Positions 11,871 through 24,005 of a stretch of 64,000 nt of DNA are shown here, piece after piece; positions within the stretch are counted from its first letter, which is position 1, and every line of letters begins with the position of its first letter. Source of the DNA: Rhizophagus irregularis (Eukaryota; Glomeromycota; Glomeromycetes; Glomerales; Glomeraceae); the NCBI RefSeq assembly GCF_026210795.1, contig NC_089436.1, positions 4,340,001-4,404,000 on the forward strand, written 5' to 3'. Below the pieces are notes generated by a model. The model was not told the DNA's origin and did not search any database. It saw only the letters and a list, made by a program, of their open reading frames with translations. The translations under genes and the position numbers were made by a program.

Positions 11871-12403
11871 AAACAGAAACTGTTGTAAGTCCGGAGCAAA
11901 AGATTTGTACAAAAATCCAAATATCTTTAAAAATTTAATTTGTACAAAAAATCTGGCATCCCTAAAAAAATAAAAATGAAAAATGAAACGTTAGAAACGT
12001 TTCTTTAAGGTTAAACAAGTAAGAAAAGCCCTTACAATTTACCTTTAAAAGTCCGGCATGTACAAAAAACCTGTGTTCCTAGATAAAAGAAAATAAAAAT
12101 GAAACGCTAAAAACGTTTCTTTAAAGCAAAACAAATAAAAAACAACTCACCAGTCCGGTATGTACAAGAAATCCAGAAACCCTAGGAAAAAAATAAGAAA
12201 GTCGTTTAAAAGAAAAATATACTTACTAGCCGAAATCTAAAAAAAAAGGTAATCATAAACTTTTTTACTTGTTTATTTTTGATGTAGCTGTGCGGACCAA
12301 TCAGAAATGACGCGTGCGGACAACCGGAAATCGCCACATGACACTAATTGTCATCGACCTTCGTAAAATTATATAGTCCTTCGCTACGCTCCGGACAATC
12401 ATT
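11871..12403. mobile_element. Nested insertion with GTCCGGAGC ends
   Basis: Aligning the two arms of the surrounding foldback element shows extra DNA between CTATTGTACTATA and ATTAAAAAAAATCTC. It starts near CTAGGAAACAG and ends near CTCCGGACAATC. It carries inverted GTCCGGAGC / GCTCCGGAC close to its ends. Internal direct repeats include AGTCCGG(C/T)ATGTACA and AAACG(C/T)TA(A/G)AAACGTTTCT. No ORF is present. Confidence 0.55.
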
Positions 12404-12525
12404 ATATTATTAAAAAAAATCTCAGAAAATTTTTTTATTAACCTTATTAAATGTAATTATTGTTATAAAAATCTTTTATTATAATTATTTATTATTAATA
12501 TTAGTGTTACTGTGAACTCCCTATA

Positions 12526-14110
12526 AAAAAATCGGGATACGTTTTTTATAAAGTTTTTATACGATTTTTTTTCCTTAGAAATAACGTATCATAATAGGAT
12601 ACGGAAAAATGCACAATTCCGTATCACTAAAAACATGGTTTGGATACGGAATTTGCACGGAATTCATATGGAATTTACATGATTTGATCACTGATTTTAT
12701 CACGAAATTTATACGATTTGGTCACTGAATTTACTATTTGTATTACAGTTTACTATAATATATTTATATAAATCTAATTTTACTTTATTATATTAAATAA
12801 AAAATAAAAAATAAACAAAATACAAATACATTATGAAAATTCCCTCCTTATTAAAACCACCTATTGCAACCAAAATTACCTATAAGTTCAGGTTCATTTG
12901 GAGTCAAACAACCTAAAAAAAACAAAAAAAAGAAACATAAGAACGTCTAACTTAATTGGAAACAAAAACCCCCTTATATAGTATCTGCAATCGTCCAAGT
13001 CACCAAAGGTCAGCATTCCTACAAAAAAAGAAAGAGAACTCCAGAATGTCTGACCTATATAAATGAAAAGAATTATGAAGCATCTGATGAAAAAGAAACC
13101 AAAACAACAAAATAAATCCAAAACTGATCTACAAAAAAAGAAGACTCTGAAGCAACAAAACTGAAACAACCTACAAAAAGAAAAGAATCTGAACCCAACT
13201 TACAAAAAAAAAAAAAAGAAAATTTGAACTGACCTAAAAAAAGAAAAAAAATCCTGAACAATCCTACAAAAAGGAAAGGACTCCCAAACTGATCTACAAA
13301 AAAGAAAAAAGAAACTGAATCTTCTCACAAAAAAAAATCTGCTGGCCTATGAAATAAAAAAGGGATATATATAAATAAAAAAGAAAGGGGAATAAAGAAT
13401 GAATCAAAAAAAAATATTTTTTTAAAAAGAGGGTAACGAAGTTAGGAAAGTTAAAAAAAAATTTTTTTTTTAAAGGGAGGACGTCAAAGTTAGAAAAATA
13501 AAAAATTTTTTATAAAGAGGAAATAGAAATAGAAAGAAGAAAATTTTTTTTAAAAAAAAGAAAAGTGGGAATAGTGGGAATAAAAGAATAAAATCAAAAA
13601 AAATTTTTTTTTAAGGGAGTGACGAAAAAAAAATTTTTTTTTAAAGGAGAGTGATGAAAAAAAAATTTTTAAAGTGAGGTACGAAAAAAAAAATTTTTTT
13701 AAAAGGGGGGGTGACGAAAAAAGAAGAAAAATTTAGAAAAAATAACAAAAATAAGACAAGAGAAAAGAGAAGGAAGGGAAAGACAGAAAGGAAGATCGGA
13801 AGATCAAACTCATCAAAGTAAAGGTTTATATAAAAAACAAAAAACGTATCATAACAAAACAATAAACAATCACGTGATCTCGTGTTATGATACGAGATTT
13901 TTGTAAAATTATTTTCTAAAAATATTAAGTTTAAAAATTCCGTATACATTCCGTATGATTAATTTTTTCCGTATACATTAGTTTTTTTAAAAAATGTTCA
14001 AAAATGAATTGCTTATTAAATATACGGAATTTGTATACGGAAACTATAGAAACGTACATAAAATGTATACAAAACGTATCCTTTCCGTATACATATTTCT
14101 TATAGGGACT
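12526..14110. mobile_element. Complete CCCTATAA-end transposon with ACT target duplication
   Basis: The element spans 12529-14107 (1579 bp). Its ends are CCCTATAAAAAAAT and (inverted) CCCTATAAGAAAT, followed inward by GGATACGTTTT on both sides. It is flanked by ACT on each side (12526-12528 and 14108-14110). The unoccupied counterpart exists in the left arm of the host foldback element (10741-10806, minus strand reads GTGAACTATAAAAAAAATCT), with one ACT and no insert. The interior has GATACG/CGTATC-rich ends, a degenerate array (12890-13350) and homopolymer-rich DNA. It is non-autonomous. A 3-bp duplication is seen in PIF/Harbinger elements, but the usual TWA target is absent. Confidence 0.8.
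12890..13350. repeat. Degenerate array of CTACAAAAAAAGAAA-type units
   Basis: Repeated blocks of about 40-60 bp, such as ACTGATCTACAAAAAAGAAA and GACCTAAAAAAAGAAAA, lie inside the CCCTATAA-end transposon. Minus-strand open frames across it (F/S-rich) are low-complexity artefacts. Confidence 0.6.
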
Positions 14111-14429
14111 ATAAAAAAATCTTACTAAAACAATTATTAACTTCAGTTAATACTATTACTGATATGATATTGTTATTAAAAAAAACCATAGAAAATTTTT
14201 TATACCAAACTATTATTAAAAAAAATCTCATTAAACTTTTTTATAAATTTCACTAAACACAATCTATTGTTATAAAAAAATCTTTTATTAATTTATTAGT
14301 ATACTTTTAAAAATAAACTCACTCACTATATCCAAAAGTACACTAGTTTTAATTAAAAAACAAATCATTTTTTTTTTTTTGATTTTTAATTTTTAATTAA
14401 AAAAAATATTATTTTTTTTTTGATTTTTA

Positions 14430-14550
14430 GCTAATAAAAATGTCAAGTCTGACGTTTTTAGCTAATAAAAATCAAATTTTCTTGATTTTTAATAACAAAA
14501 GCGTCAAGTCTGACATTTTTAGCTAATAAAAATCAATTTTTCTTGATTTT
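14430..14550. repeat. Two tandem copies of a 61-bp repeat
   Basis: TCAAGTCTGAC occurs at 14443 and 14504. Both copies are embedded in AGCTAATAAAAATCAA..TTGATTTTTAAT context, so the unit is about 61 bp and partly palindromic. Confidence 0.6.
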
Positions 14551-14589
14551 TAATTCATTTTATTTCTTAAATTTGAATATATATTTATC

Positions 14590-15030
14590 CAGTATGGTAC
14601 GAATTTGCAAACCTGTATGGTACGGTTGATCAATTTTTGTGATAATCATTTCGTACCGTACTGTACTGGTTCTATATATAAAGAGATTATTATAGAATCA
14701 GTACGGTACGGTACGAAATGATCAACCATAAAATTTAACCAACTGTACCGTACTGTACTGGCTCTATAATAATCTCTCTATATATAGAACCAGTATAGTA
14801 CGGTACGGTTATTGTTTTAAATGAACATTTTGGACATTGGTGTCCAAATTATTAAAATGGACACTGGTGTCAATTAATTATATGCTAAATGTACTGTACT
14901 GATTTTCTCTTTATTATAGTATCAGTACGGTACGGTACGGTCATGTTGATCAAATTTTGTAATTTTGTATGGGTGATCAACTGTACCATACAGGTTTGTA
15001 ATTTCGTACCATACTGATTATCCTACTACC
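14590..15030. repeat. Palindromic GGTACGGTAC-rich element
   Basis: The outer ends CAGTATGGTACGAATTTGCA and (inverted) CAGTATGGTACGAAATTACA are each followed by AACCTGTATGGTAC and GTTGATCA. Inside are further nested inverted repeats built of GTACGGTACGGTACG and TCTATATATA..TTATAGA, and a pair of GGACA(T/C)TGGTGTCCA-like palindromes. No ORF. It is best read as a MITE with multiple internal stem arms. Confidence 0.7.
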
Positions 15031-15835
15031 TCTTAGATTTTGCTAACCATTTGTCAATCATTCTTATATCTTTTTTTTTTTACTTCATTGAAAAATTTCA
15101 TATATCAAAATACTACCAAAATTTACTGGAAATCTTATTTTATATCAAATTTTAATAAATAGATCTTTATGCAAATCAAATCATTATTGGCCAACTTTCA
15201 TAAGTAACAACCTTTTAATTTTAATAAGCAAAAATTATAATTAGCCGAATTCTTCACAAGTAAATCCTGTATTATAAGCGCAAATGTTGTATTATTTTTT
15301 TTTTATAGATTATGCAAGATGCAAAGAATATCTATGCAAAGCTTAGTTTAAACTTCTGCCATGTATAACCATCGATTTTTAGTGCCATTATTCGATTTTA
15401 TCACATAATACATAAATCTATTAATTTTGCTCCAATTGAAAGACATTAATGTATCTTCAAATTTTATTCATATATTTATCTTTTTTTTAACCAAATCAAA
15501 ACATTATTGGCCAAGTTTTATATGTAGTTTTTATTTAAATGATCAGCAGGTAATTTATTGTGATAGATCATTTGATTGGTCGAATTTCATGTGATCATTG
15601 ATCATTCGTCTGTTCCTTTTTTTTTGTGCAACATCCATTTTAGAAAACATAATAAGTACTCAATTACACAAACTGTTGATCTACTGTAATTAATACGCCC
15701 ACAAACATAATTGTTTTAACTTTCGTCTGTCTTAGATAGTTTTTTTGTTAATAGTTAGGAAGCCAAAGTTTACATTGTAATTTTTTGTAAGCAAAAAAAA
15801 AAAAATAATTATTTTAACTTTCATTATTAAATAAA
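15031..15835. other. Upstream region of the Sel1 kinase gene
   Basis: AT-rich, with no coding signal and no clear repeat. An A13 run lies about 40 nt before the start codon. No TATA box can be singled out in such AT-rich DNA. Confidence 0.4.
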
Positions 15836-18800
15836 ATGTCTGAAAATGAAACTGAATTATTTCATCAAAATAAAAAAGCAGCAGAAAATGGTGAAGAAGT
15901 TGCAATGTATAATTTAGCAACTAGTTATTATAATGGAAAAGGGACAGAAAAAAATTTAGAAAAAGCCTTCCATTGGTATCAAAAAGCAGCAGAAAATGGA
16001 GATAAAGAAGCACAATTTAATTTAGGTGTTTGTTATGAAGATGGAAAAGGAACAGAAAAGAATTTAGAAAAAGCCTTCTATTGGTATCAAAAAGCAGTAA
16101 ATAATGGTGATGAGAAAGCAATAAATAATCTAGCCATATGTTATAAAAATGGAAAAGGAACAGAAAAGAATTTAGAAAAAGCCTTCTATTGGTATCAAAA
16201 AGCAGTAAATAATGGTAATGAAAAAGCAATGAATAATTTAGCCATGTGTTATAGATATGGAAAAGGAATAGAAAAGAATTTAGAAAAAGCCTTCTATTGG
16301 TATCAAAAAGCAGCAGAAAAAGGTTATATTGATGCAATGGCTTGTTTAGCTGGATGTTATTATAATGGAGTAGGAACAGAAAAGAATTTAAAAAGAGCCT
16401 TCTATTGGTATCAAAAAGCAGCAGAAAATGGTAGTCAATTTGGAATGAATTATTTAGCCATGTGTTATAAAGATGGAAATGGAACAGAAAAGAATTTAGA
16501 AAAAGCCTTCTATTGGTATCAAAAAGCAGCAGAAAAAGGTTATATTGATGCAATGGCTTGTTTAGCTGGATGTTATTATAATGGAGTAGGAACAGAAAAG
16601 AATTTAGAAAAAGCCTTTTATTGGTGTCAAAAAGCAGCAGAAAATGGTAATAAAAAAGTAATGAATTGGTTAGCCATGTGTTATGAATATGGAAAAGGAA
16701 CAGAAAAGAATTTAGAAAAAGCCTTCTATTGGTATCAAAAAGCAGCAGAAAATGGTAGTCAATTTGGAATGAATGAATTAGCCATACGTTATAAAAATGG
16801 AAAAGGAACAGAAAAGAATTTAGAAAAAGCCTTCTATTGGTATCAAAAAGTAGCAGAATGTAGTCATAGTACTTATGCAATGAAGGAATTAGCCATGTGT
16901 TATAAAGATGGAGAAGGAACAGAAAAAAACTTAGAAAAAGCCTTCTATTGGTATCAAAAAGTAGCAGAATGTGGTCATACTTATGCAATGAATAATTTAG
17001 CCGTATATTATAAAAATGGAGAAGGAACAGAAAAGAATTTAGAAAAAGCCTTCTATTGGTATCAAAAAGCAGCAGAAAATGGAGATAAAGAAGCACAATT
17101 TAATTTAGGTGTTTGTTATGAAGATGGAGAAGGAACAGAAAAAAATTTAGAAAAAGCCTTCTATTGGTATCAAAAAGCAGCAGAAAATGGAGATAAAGAA
17201 GCACAATTTAATTTAGGTGTTTGTTATGAAGATGGAGAAGGTACAGAAAAAAATTTAGAAAAAGCCTTCTATTGGTATCAAAAAGCAGCAGAAAATGGTA
17301 AAGAAGTTGCAATGTACAATTTAGCAACTAGTTATTATAATGGAAAAGGAACAGAAAAGAATTTAGAAAAAGCCTTCCATTGGTATCAAAAAGCAGCAGA
17401 AAAAGGTTATATTGATGCAATGAATAATTTAGCCATATGTTATAAAAATGGAGAAGGAACAGAAAAAAACTTAGAAAATGTCTTCTATTGGTATCAAAAA
17501 GCAGCAGAAAATGGAGATAAAGAAGCACAATTTAATTTAGGTGTTTGTTATGAAGATGGAGAAGAAACAGAAAAGAATTTAGAAAAAGCCTTCTATTGGT
17601 ATCAAAAAGCAGCAGAAAATGGTAGTCAATTTGGAATGAATTATTTAGCCATGTGTTATAAAGATGGAAATGGAACAGAAAAGAATTTAGAAAAAGCCTT
17701 CTATTGGTATCAAAAAGCAGCAGAAAAAGGTTATATTGATGCAATGGCTTGTTTAGCTGGATGTTATTATGATGGAGAAGGAACAGAAAAGAATTTAAAA
17801 AGAGCCTTCTATTGGTATCAAAAAGCAGCAGAAAATGGTAGTCAATTTGGAATGAATTATTTAGCCATGTGTTATTATAATGGAAAAGGAACGAAAAAGA
17901 ATTTAGAAAAAGCCTTTTATTGGTATCAAAAAGCAGTAGAAAATCATGATGAAAAAGCAATGAATAATCTAGCCATATGTTATAAAAATGGAAAAGGAAC
18001 AAAAAAGAATTTAGAAAAAGCCTTCCATTGGTATCAAAAAGCAGCAGAAAAAGGTTATATTAATGCAATGAATAATTTAGCCATATGTTACAAAATTGGA
18101 GAAGGAACAGAAAAAAACTTAGAAAAAGCCTTCTATTGGTATCAAAAAGCAGCAGAAAATGGAGATAAAGAAGCACAATTTAATTTAGGTGTTTGTTATG
18201 AAGAAAGAATTGGTATTGAAAAAGATGAAGTTAAAGCCTCTTATTGGTATCAAAAAGCAGCTCAACAAGGATTTAGTAATGCACTATATAGACTTGGATT
18301 CTTTTATAAGATTGGTAAAGAAGTGAAAAAAGTTTTAAAAAACCCGCTTAAAAAAGTAGAAAAAGGAAGTTTATGTGCAGAGAAATTGCTTGAAAATTTT
18401 TTAAAATATGAAAAAGTTAAATTTATACCTTATAAAGAATTAAAAAAACCAGAACCACTTGATGCAGGAATGTTTGGAATAATATCAAAAGCAATTTGGA
18501 CTAAAACTAATAATTATATTATTTGTAAAAAATTAACCAACACAACTTATATTAAGAATGATTTATTAGATGCATTTACTCATGAACTAAAAATGCATAT
18601 ACAACTTGATTATAGTGAAAGAATTATACGTTGCTTTGGTACTAGTTTAGGTAATTTAAACATTTTTTTTTACATAGCATTTTTTGTCATTTTTTTTTAA
18701 TTTCTTATAAATTATTTTTAGACCCAAAAACAAATGAATATCTTCTTATTATGCAGTATGCTAATGGTGGAGATCTTCAAAATTATCTCAAAAATAATTT

Positions 18801-19578
18801 TGAGAATTTGACATGGAATGATAAGAAAAAATTAGCATTTCAAATTGCAGATGGATTAAAATATTTGCATTATGAAAATATTTTACATAGAGATCTTGTA
18901 AGTATCAGTATTTATTATTTAATATCATATTAGTATTCAGTTAGTAACAATAATTTATTTATGCAATTTGTTTATTTTTTTTAGCATTCTAAGAATATAG
19001 TTATTCATGAAAGTAATGCTAAAATCACAGGTTTTGGTATTTCAAAAAGTCAAAATAATCAAACTTCAGCTTATATTGGTAACTTTGGTGTTATTGCTTA
19101 TACGGGACCAGAACGTCTTAAAAATCCAGAATCCCCATATACTAAATCTTCAGACATCTATAGCTTTAGTGTATTAATGTGGGAAATTTCTAGTGGTCAT
19201 CCTCCATTTGAACATATTGATGATAAAATAGCACTTGCTACTTCTATTGTTAATAATAATACTCGTGAAAAGTTAGTTCCCAATACTCCTGAAAAATATG
19301 AAAAACTCTATACAAAATGTTGGAGTCAAGAACCTCAATTAAGACCAACTATTAATGAAATATTGGATGAATTTGAAAGAATGGATGGTAATTTAATTTA
19401 TGAATCGCAGACTAGTACCAAATCTTTGGAATATCATCAATTCACTTCAAATTTGATTGGTAAGTTTAAAATTCTTTACTCATTAAGATATGATATTGAA
19501 TTAAAGATATTTTATACTTTATCATTATTATATTTAGTTGACTGGAACAAAGAATTGAACAACAATCAAAGCAATTAG
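15836..19578 (+). CDS. Sel1-repeat protein fused to a TKL-type kinase domain (about 1168 aa)
   Basis: Inferred exons: 15836-18650, 18722-18897, 18985-19459 and 19538-19578. The GTAATT/GTAAGT..TTTAG borders keep the frame throughout; the last intron (19460-19537) is 78 nt and stop-free. Residues about 10-810 form 22 tandem 36-aa Sel1 repeats (consensus GTEKNLEKAFYWYQKAAENG), a helical scaffold for protein contacts. The kinase domain follows: ATP-binding loop near GMFGIISKA, Lys in ICKKL, Glu in THELK, hinge MQYANGG, catalytic HRDLHSKN, and GPERL and DIYSFSVLMWE segments. The DFG triplet reads GFG (KITGFGIS), so the metal-binding Asp is missing. That suggests a weak kinase or pseudokinase. The array is very homogeneous at DNA level, implying recent amplification. 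A signalling role is inferred. Confidence 0.85.
15860..18290 (+). repeat. 108-bp tandem repeats coding for Sel1 units
   Basis: Twenty-two copies of a 108-bp unit lie in the coding frame. Most share long identical stretches such as AAAGCCTTCTATTGGTATCA. One copy carries a 3-nt insertion (AECSHSTYAM). Higher-order duplication is visible: the order of variants in units 4-6 (YIDAMACLAGCYY, then SQFGMNYLAMCY, then YIDAMACLAGCYY) recurs in units 16-18. DKEAQFNLGVCYEDG variants recur in units 1, 11, 12, 15 and 21. Confidence 0.9.
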
Positions 19579-20480
19579 ATTTTCAGAGTTATGAAAGATA
19601 GACATGTTTTTTAATAAAATTGTACAATTAATTTAAGATTACTAACTGGAATCACCGAATGTTCATGCAATATTTAGCTTGAAGATAAGAACGCCGAAAA
19701 GCTTGTATAATGTGTTTAACTTTAATCGTAGTTCATACTAACCATGAAATTCAATATATAGTTAGTTTGATGCCCAAATTTAGCTTAAACTTTTCCAGCA
19801 TTTTTATATTAAGCTTGAAGCTTGAAGCTTGAAGCATATACTTAAGTATAGGCTTAGGAATAAGTTTCAAGCTTCAAGCTTTAAGTATTGGATCTGCAGT
19901 TAGCTTCTCCATGGATGGCAAGTTAATATATATTATTTTTTTTAAAAAAAAAAGTGATTCTTTTCAAAAAAAATGACGATCGTGTATGTAATCATGTACG
20001 TAACAAAATGGTAAAAGTGATAAGTGTAATTATTTATTAATAATTATTTACTATGATAAGGCCATTCCAATTTAATCATTAGTTTAACGTCCTCCCCCCC
20101 TCTATTTTTGAATAATTCAAGGGTGATTTAAACATATATGTTTGATATGTTTAAATATGCTTAAAACACCCCCTCCTTTACTAAAATTTAATAGTACTGA
20201 GAATTTCTGAATTTACCGAAATTTCTGAAATTTTTAATATGTTTAATTTTCATGTTTGTTCAAATTATCCCCTCCCCCCTCTCAAAATTTTTGGCCGGAA
20301 AGGACGTTAAACTAATTGACACTATATACAGATCGCACTATATAATTAACGATATCAGGTGATCTTCATTTTAATAGTGATATTTCTTGTGATTGGTTGT
20401 TATGCTAATTTGCTATCCCGGAAAGGAAGGAAAAATTTGCTAATTTGGTTAGCTCTTATGCACTAAGTATGGAGAGCATT
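19579..20480. other. Non-coding, with AAGCTTGA hairpin
   Basis: About 19810-19886 holds three tandem AAGCTTG units and, after a spacer, the inverse CAAGCTTCAAGCTT, which could form a hairpin. Poly-C/T tracts occur near 20090-20105 and 20165-20180. No gene is seen. Confidence 0.45.
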
Positions 20481-20489
20481 TTTATAATA

Positions 20490-20606
20490 TATTGATATTG
20501 ATATTGATATTGAATTGATATTGATATGAATTGATATTGAATTGATATTGAGTTGAATTGATATTGAGTTGAATTGATATTGAGTTGATATTGATATCAA
20601 TATTAC
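20490..20606. repeat. ATTGAT / GAATTGATATT minisatellite
   Basis: Short tandem units of ATTGAT alternate with GAATTGATATTGAGTT over about 115 bp, with slippage-type length variation. Confidence 0.8.
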
Positions 20607-23600
20607 GGACAATGGTCGTTTATATAAAAAAAAATTTTTTGATCATGATCTGCGGTATGATCCGAATTGGTTGATCAAAAATCTGAAAACTAACCATATA
20701 TTAACATCAAGGAATTATGAATTGGCTGGTCAAAAATCCGAGAGCTAACCATATATTTAATATTAAAAAAATATTTATTATTCGTATACATTGTTCAGGA
20801 GGCTGATTTTTGTGATTAATTATAATAGGAATTGAAGGAAGTTAAATATATAAATAATTTAAACATTCATAAATGAACCCGATCAAAAAATATAAAAATA
20901 TATATATCCAAATTTCATTAAAAATATGTATCAATGTATATATATATATATCCGAATTTTATTGAAAAAAATAAATATCCGAATTTCATTAAAAAAATAT
21001 CCGAATTTTATTGAAAAAAAATATATACCCGAATTTTATTAAAAAATATATATATACCCGAATTTATAAAATTTATTTATTAAAAAAAATATTGTATGGA
21101 TTTATTTCAAAAAAAAGCATTATATAAATTTATTTATTAAAAAAAAAGCGTTATATTAAAAAAAAATTATAATTAAAAAACATTATATTAATTTAATTAT
21201 TAAAAAAAAACTATATGAATTTACTTATTTATATTTTATTTAGACGATCCTATATCCACATATTATTTTTTTAAATAAATCAATTCGTGTAATATATATA
21301 ATTTTTTTTTAATAAATCAATTCATGTAATATATATTTTAATAAGTTTTTAATCATGTGAAATAAATTTTATTGAATAATTTTATTTTGGTTAGAAACGA
21401 AAAATTTTTTTTTAAAAAAAATGTTTTTTACAAAATTCAAAAAAAAAATTCTTCTCTTAAGGCCAATTACAAGATTATTAAATCGAAACATAAAAAAAAT
21501 GATGAAATAAATGAATATTTTTTTTTATTTTTTTTCATCTAAAATAATTTAAAGTGAAAATTAAATTATATCTTACCAATACTTTGTTTCTGTTAAAATT
21601 TATGGTATATATCATACTCTTTAGGGGCCGGTCACCGGCCCTAGGATATGACTCTAGTTATTAACCTAATAATAAATTACTATAATAAATAAAAAAAAGT
21701 CTATGAAAGTTATCGAAAAAAATATATATTACCATAAAATAATATCATACAAAAGTATCTCAAATAAAATAATTTATTTTTATTTTTATTAATTAGAAAA
21801 AAATCTTTATCTATTCTTTTACCATTATCGGTTAAACAAATGAAACAAAATTTCCCATTTAAAGTTATAAAAATTCGGAGAAATGTTATAGGATTAAATA
21901 GGATTAATAAATAAATAAAAAATATATCTATAAAAATAAATATTTGATCATAAAAAACAAGTAATTTTCTTTTTTTTCTTTATTATTTTACGAGCGTGTT
22001 TACTAATATCTCATTATTCTTTTTTTAGATGGCTTAGCATCGGAGGCGATCATGATTCTAGAAATATGCGAAGTTTATATTTTTTCAAGACCATTTAATG
22101 TTTATTATCGATATAACATTTTACATCAATTTTCATTTACGATTTATTTACATAGGATTAGATTTAGAATAGAACACTCTACTATTAGTTTTATCTTACA
22201 ACTTATTTACAGCTTCAAAAATAAATTTATTATATAACTTTACTATCACTTTAATATTTATTCAATATAAATTGAATGTAACTTTAATATCACTTTAATA
22301 TCTATTTATTACAACTTAAATATGCGTTAATTATAACTTTAATTTGTATTTTGTGATTCAATACTATTTTTGTACGATCCGATTAGATCAGGTGACGATC
22401 TCCTTAACTTTATACATACGATTCACTCAAACTTATCGTGATGATATAATACCATATCGTGACCAGATCTTGATTATAATTCCTACGATAAAATTTTGAC
22501 ATGGTCACGATATGGTTTCAATTCTAAAAGTTTCTGCAATATAGTTTTTATAATAGTCTTACGCGTTTGTATCCTATAAACATATCAAGTTATACCCTGA
22601 TTTATCAAATCAATATTTTTGCACGAGAGAAGAATCCCCTTAAGGTTCTGCTATATTTTTATGGTTTAAAGAAATATAATTCAAACATTTAATTTTACAA
22701 AAAAATTATAATCCTAAATCTAATAAATTCTGATGATTGGCTTATCAAAGTTATATTTTTATTGAAATTTTAATTTTTAATAAATTAAAATCAATTATTT
22801 TTAATTTTATAACGCCTTTATGTTACATATATTTAACTAAAAATAGAATGAATATCAAAATATTTTTATTTATTAATGATATTGGTAATAAATTATAAAA
22901 TGGTATAAAAGCATAATATTTAATTTCAGTTAATTTCAGTTTCAAAGATTGGGACCAGCAGGTCCTGAATCTTGATAAAAGTATCAAGTTAGTCAAATAA
23001 TGATTCATTTTTTTATTTTTTTTTATTAGAGAAAACTGATTCTATTAATAAAATGGTGATTATAAATTTTTTATTTTTTATAACAGTGCTGTATGATTAA
23101 CCAAAATTTTACGTTTCATTTTAACTAGGGACGCACGCAACAATCGACCGATCACAATCACGTGACTGGTTGGTTAACGACATCTTAATTTTTTTTTCTT
23201 TTAAAGATAAATACAGAAAAGAAGAAATACGTAGATTAAACACATGGCGTTTTTGAACCAACTCGGTCAATAATGACGTTCCATAATAATTGAAACACAT
23301 AATCAAAAAAAATAAATACTACTAGTATATAGAAAACTCTCCAGCGCTAAGTAAAGATTTCTATACATTCAACTACGGACGAAAATTTATTTTCGGGATA
23401 AATCAAATCTTTCCTTTTGGTTTATCAGATTTTTGTAATTATTGTAGTACTATATTTACTTATAAAATTTTAATAGTACGTTAGACTTCCTACGCTTTCC
23501 ATTTCCCAGTAATAACAATTTTACATGGTGAATTTCGATATAACTGAATATAAAGCGTAAGTAAAAACTTGATATATCAGATTATAATATTCTATAATAA

Positions 23601-23999
23601 ATTTATTATCAATATATACATTGTTAGATTATTATTATTATAGTTAGCAAGTTATACATTATTTATTTAATTCTATTTTATTTATGTAATATTAACATAT
23701 AATTTATATAATTTAAACTAACTAAAATATTCTATTATCAATATAATTATTAGATTATTATAATATTCTATATAATTGTTCAGTATATCGAATTTTACTA
23801 CTGCGGCACTGTGTTATGTGTACTTTACATCCATAAATCGTAAAAAGAAGGGAAAGGCTATTTATTTTCTTTATTAGAATAGAAAATTTGCCAAATAATT
23901 TTTTAATTTATTTATGTTCTTTGATTTGAATTACATTAAATTTCCAAAACTCACCGCGTAATCTGCGTAATCACAAATTAAAACGCGTGAAATTAAACA
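20607..23999. other. Long AT-rich non-coding region
   Basis: About 20905-21070 contains repeated ATATCCGAATTT(T/C)ATTGAAAAA units. A 17-bp palindrome (GGGCCGGT-C-ACCGGCCC) lies near 21625-21641. A hairpin, ACCATATCGTGACCA with TGGTCACGATATGGT, lies at about 22451-22517. No open frame has protein-like composition, and no tRNA or rRNA was recognised. Confidence 0.45.
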
Positions 24000-24005
24000 A
24001 AACAT

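Larger units (their letters stand above)
10573..14350. mobile_element. Foldback element with two nested insertions
   Basis: The left end AAAACTAGTGTACTTTTGGA and at least 30 further bases are exactly repeated in inverted orientation at the right end (14299-14350). The arms converge on a small palindrome at about 11120-11167. The left arm is about 565 bp. The right arm is much longer because it holds an internal duplication of about 560 bp (compare 11207-11285 with 11763-11845) and two inserted elements (about 11871-12403 and 12529-14107). The arms consist of TTATTAAAAAAAATC / CTATTGTACTATACC-type repeats. No transposase is seen, so it is non-autonomous. Confidence 0.75.

Noticed and set aside
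12894-13261. Cys/Phe-rich minus-strand frames
   Set aside because: Products of the CTACAAAAAAAGAAA repeat array inside a transposon.
16017-18002. Long minus-strand open frames (359 aa and 156 aa) across the Sel1 array
   Set aside because: They are the exact antisense of the 108-bp repeats. The plus strand has the real Sel1 motif and joins a kinase domain.
22052-22237. 61-aa plus-strand frame following an AG acceptor-like site
   Set aside because: Hydrophobic AT-driven composition and no partner exon; not supported as a gene.
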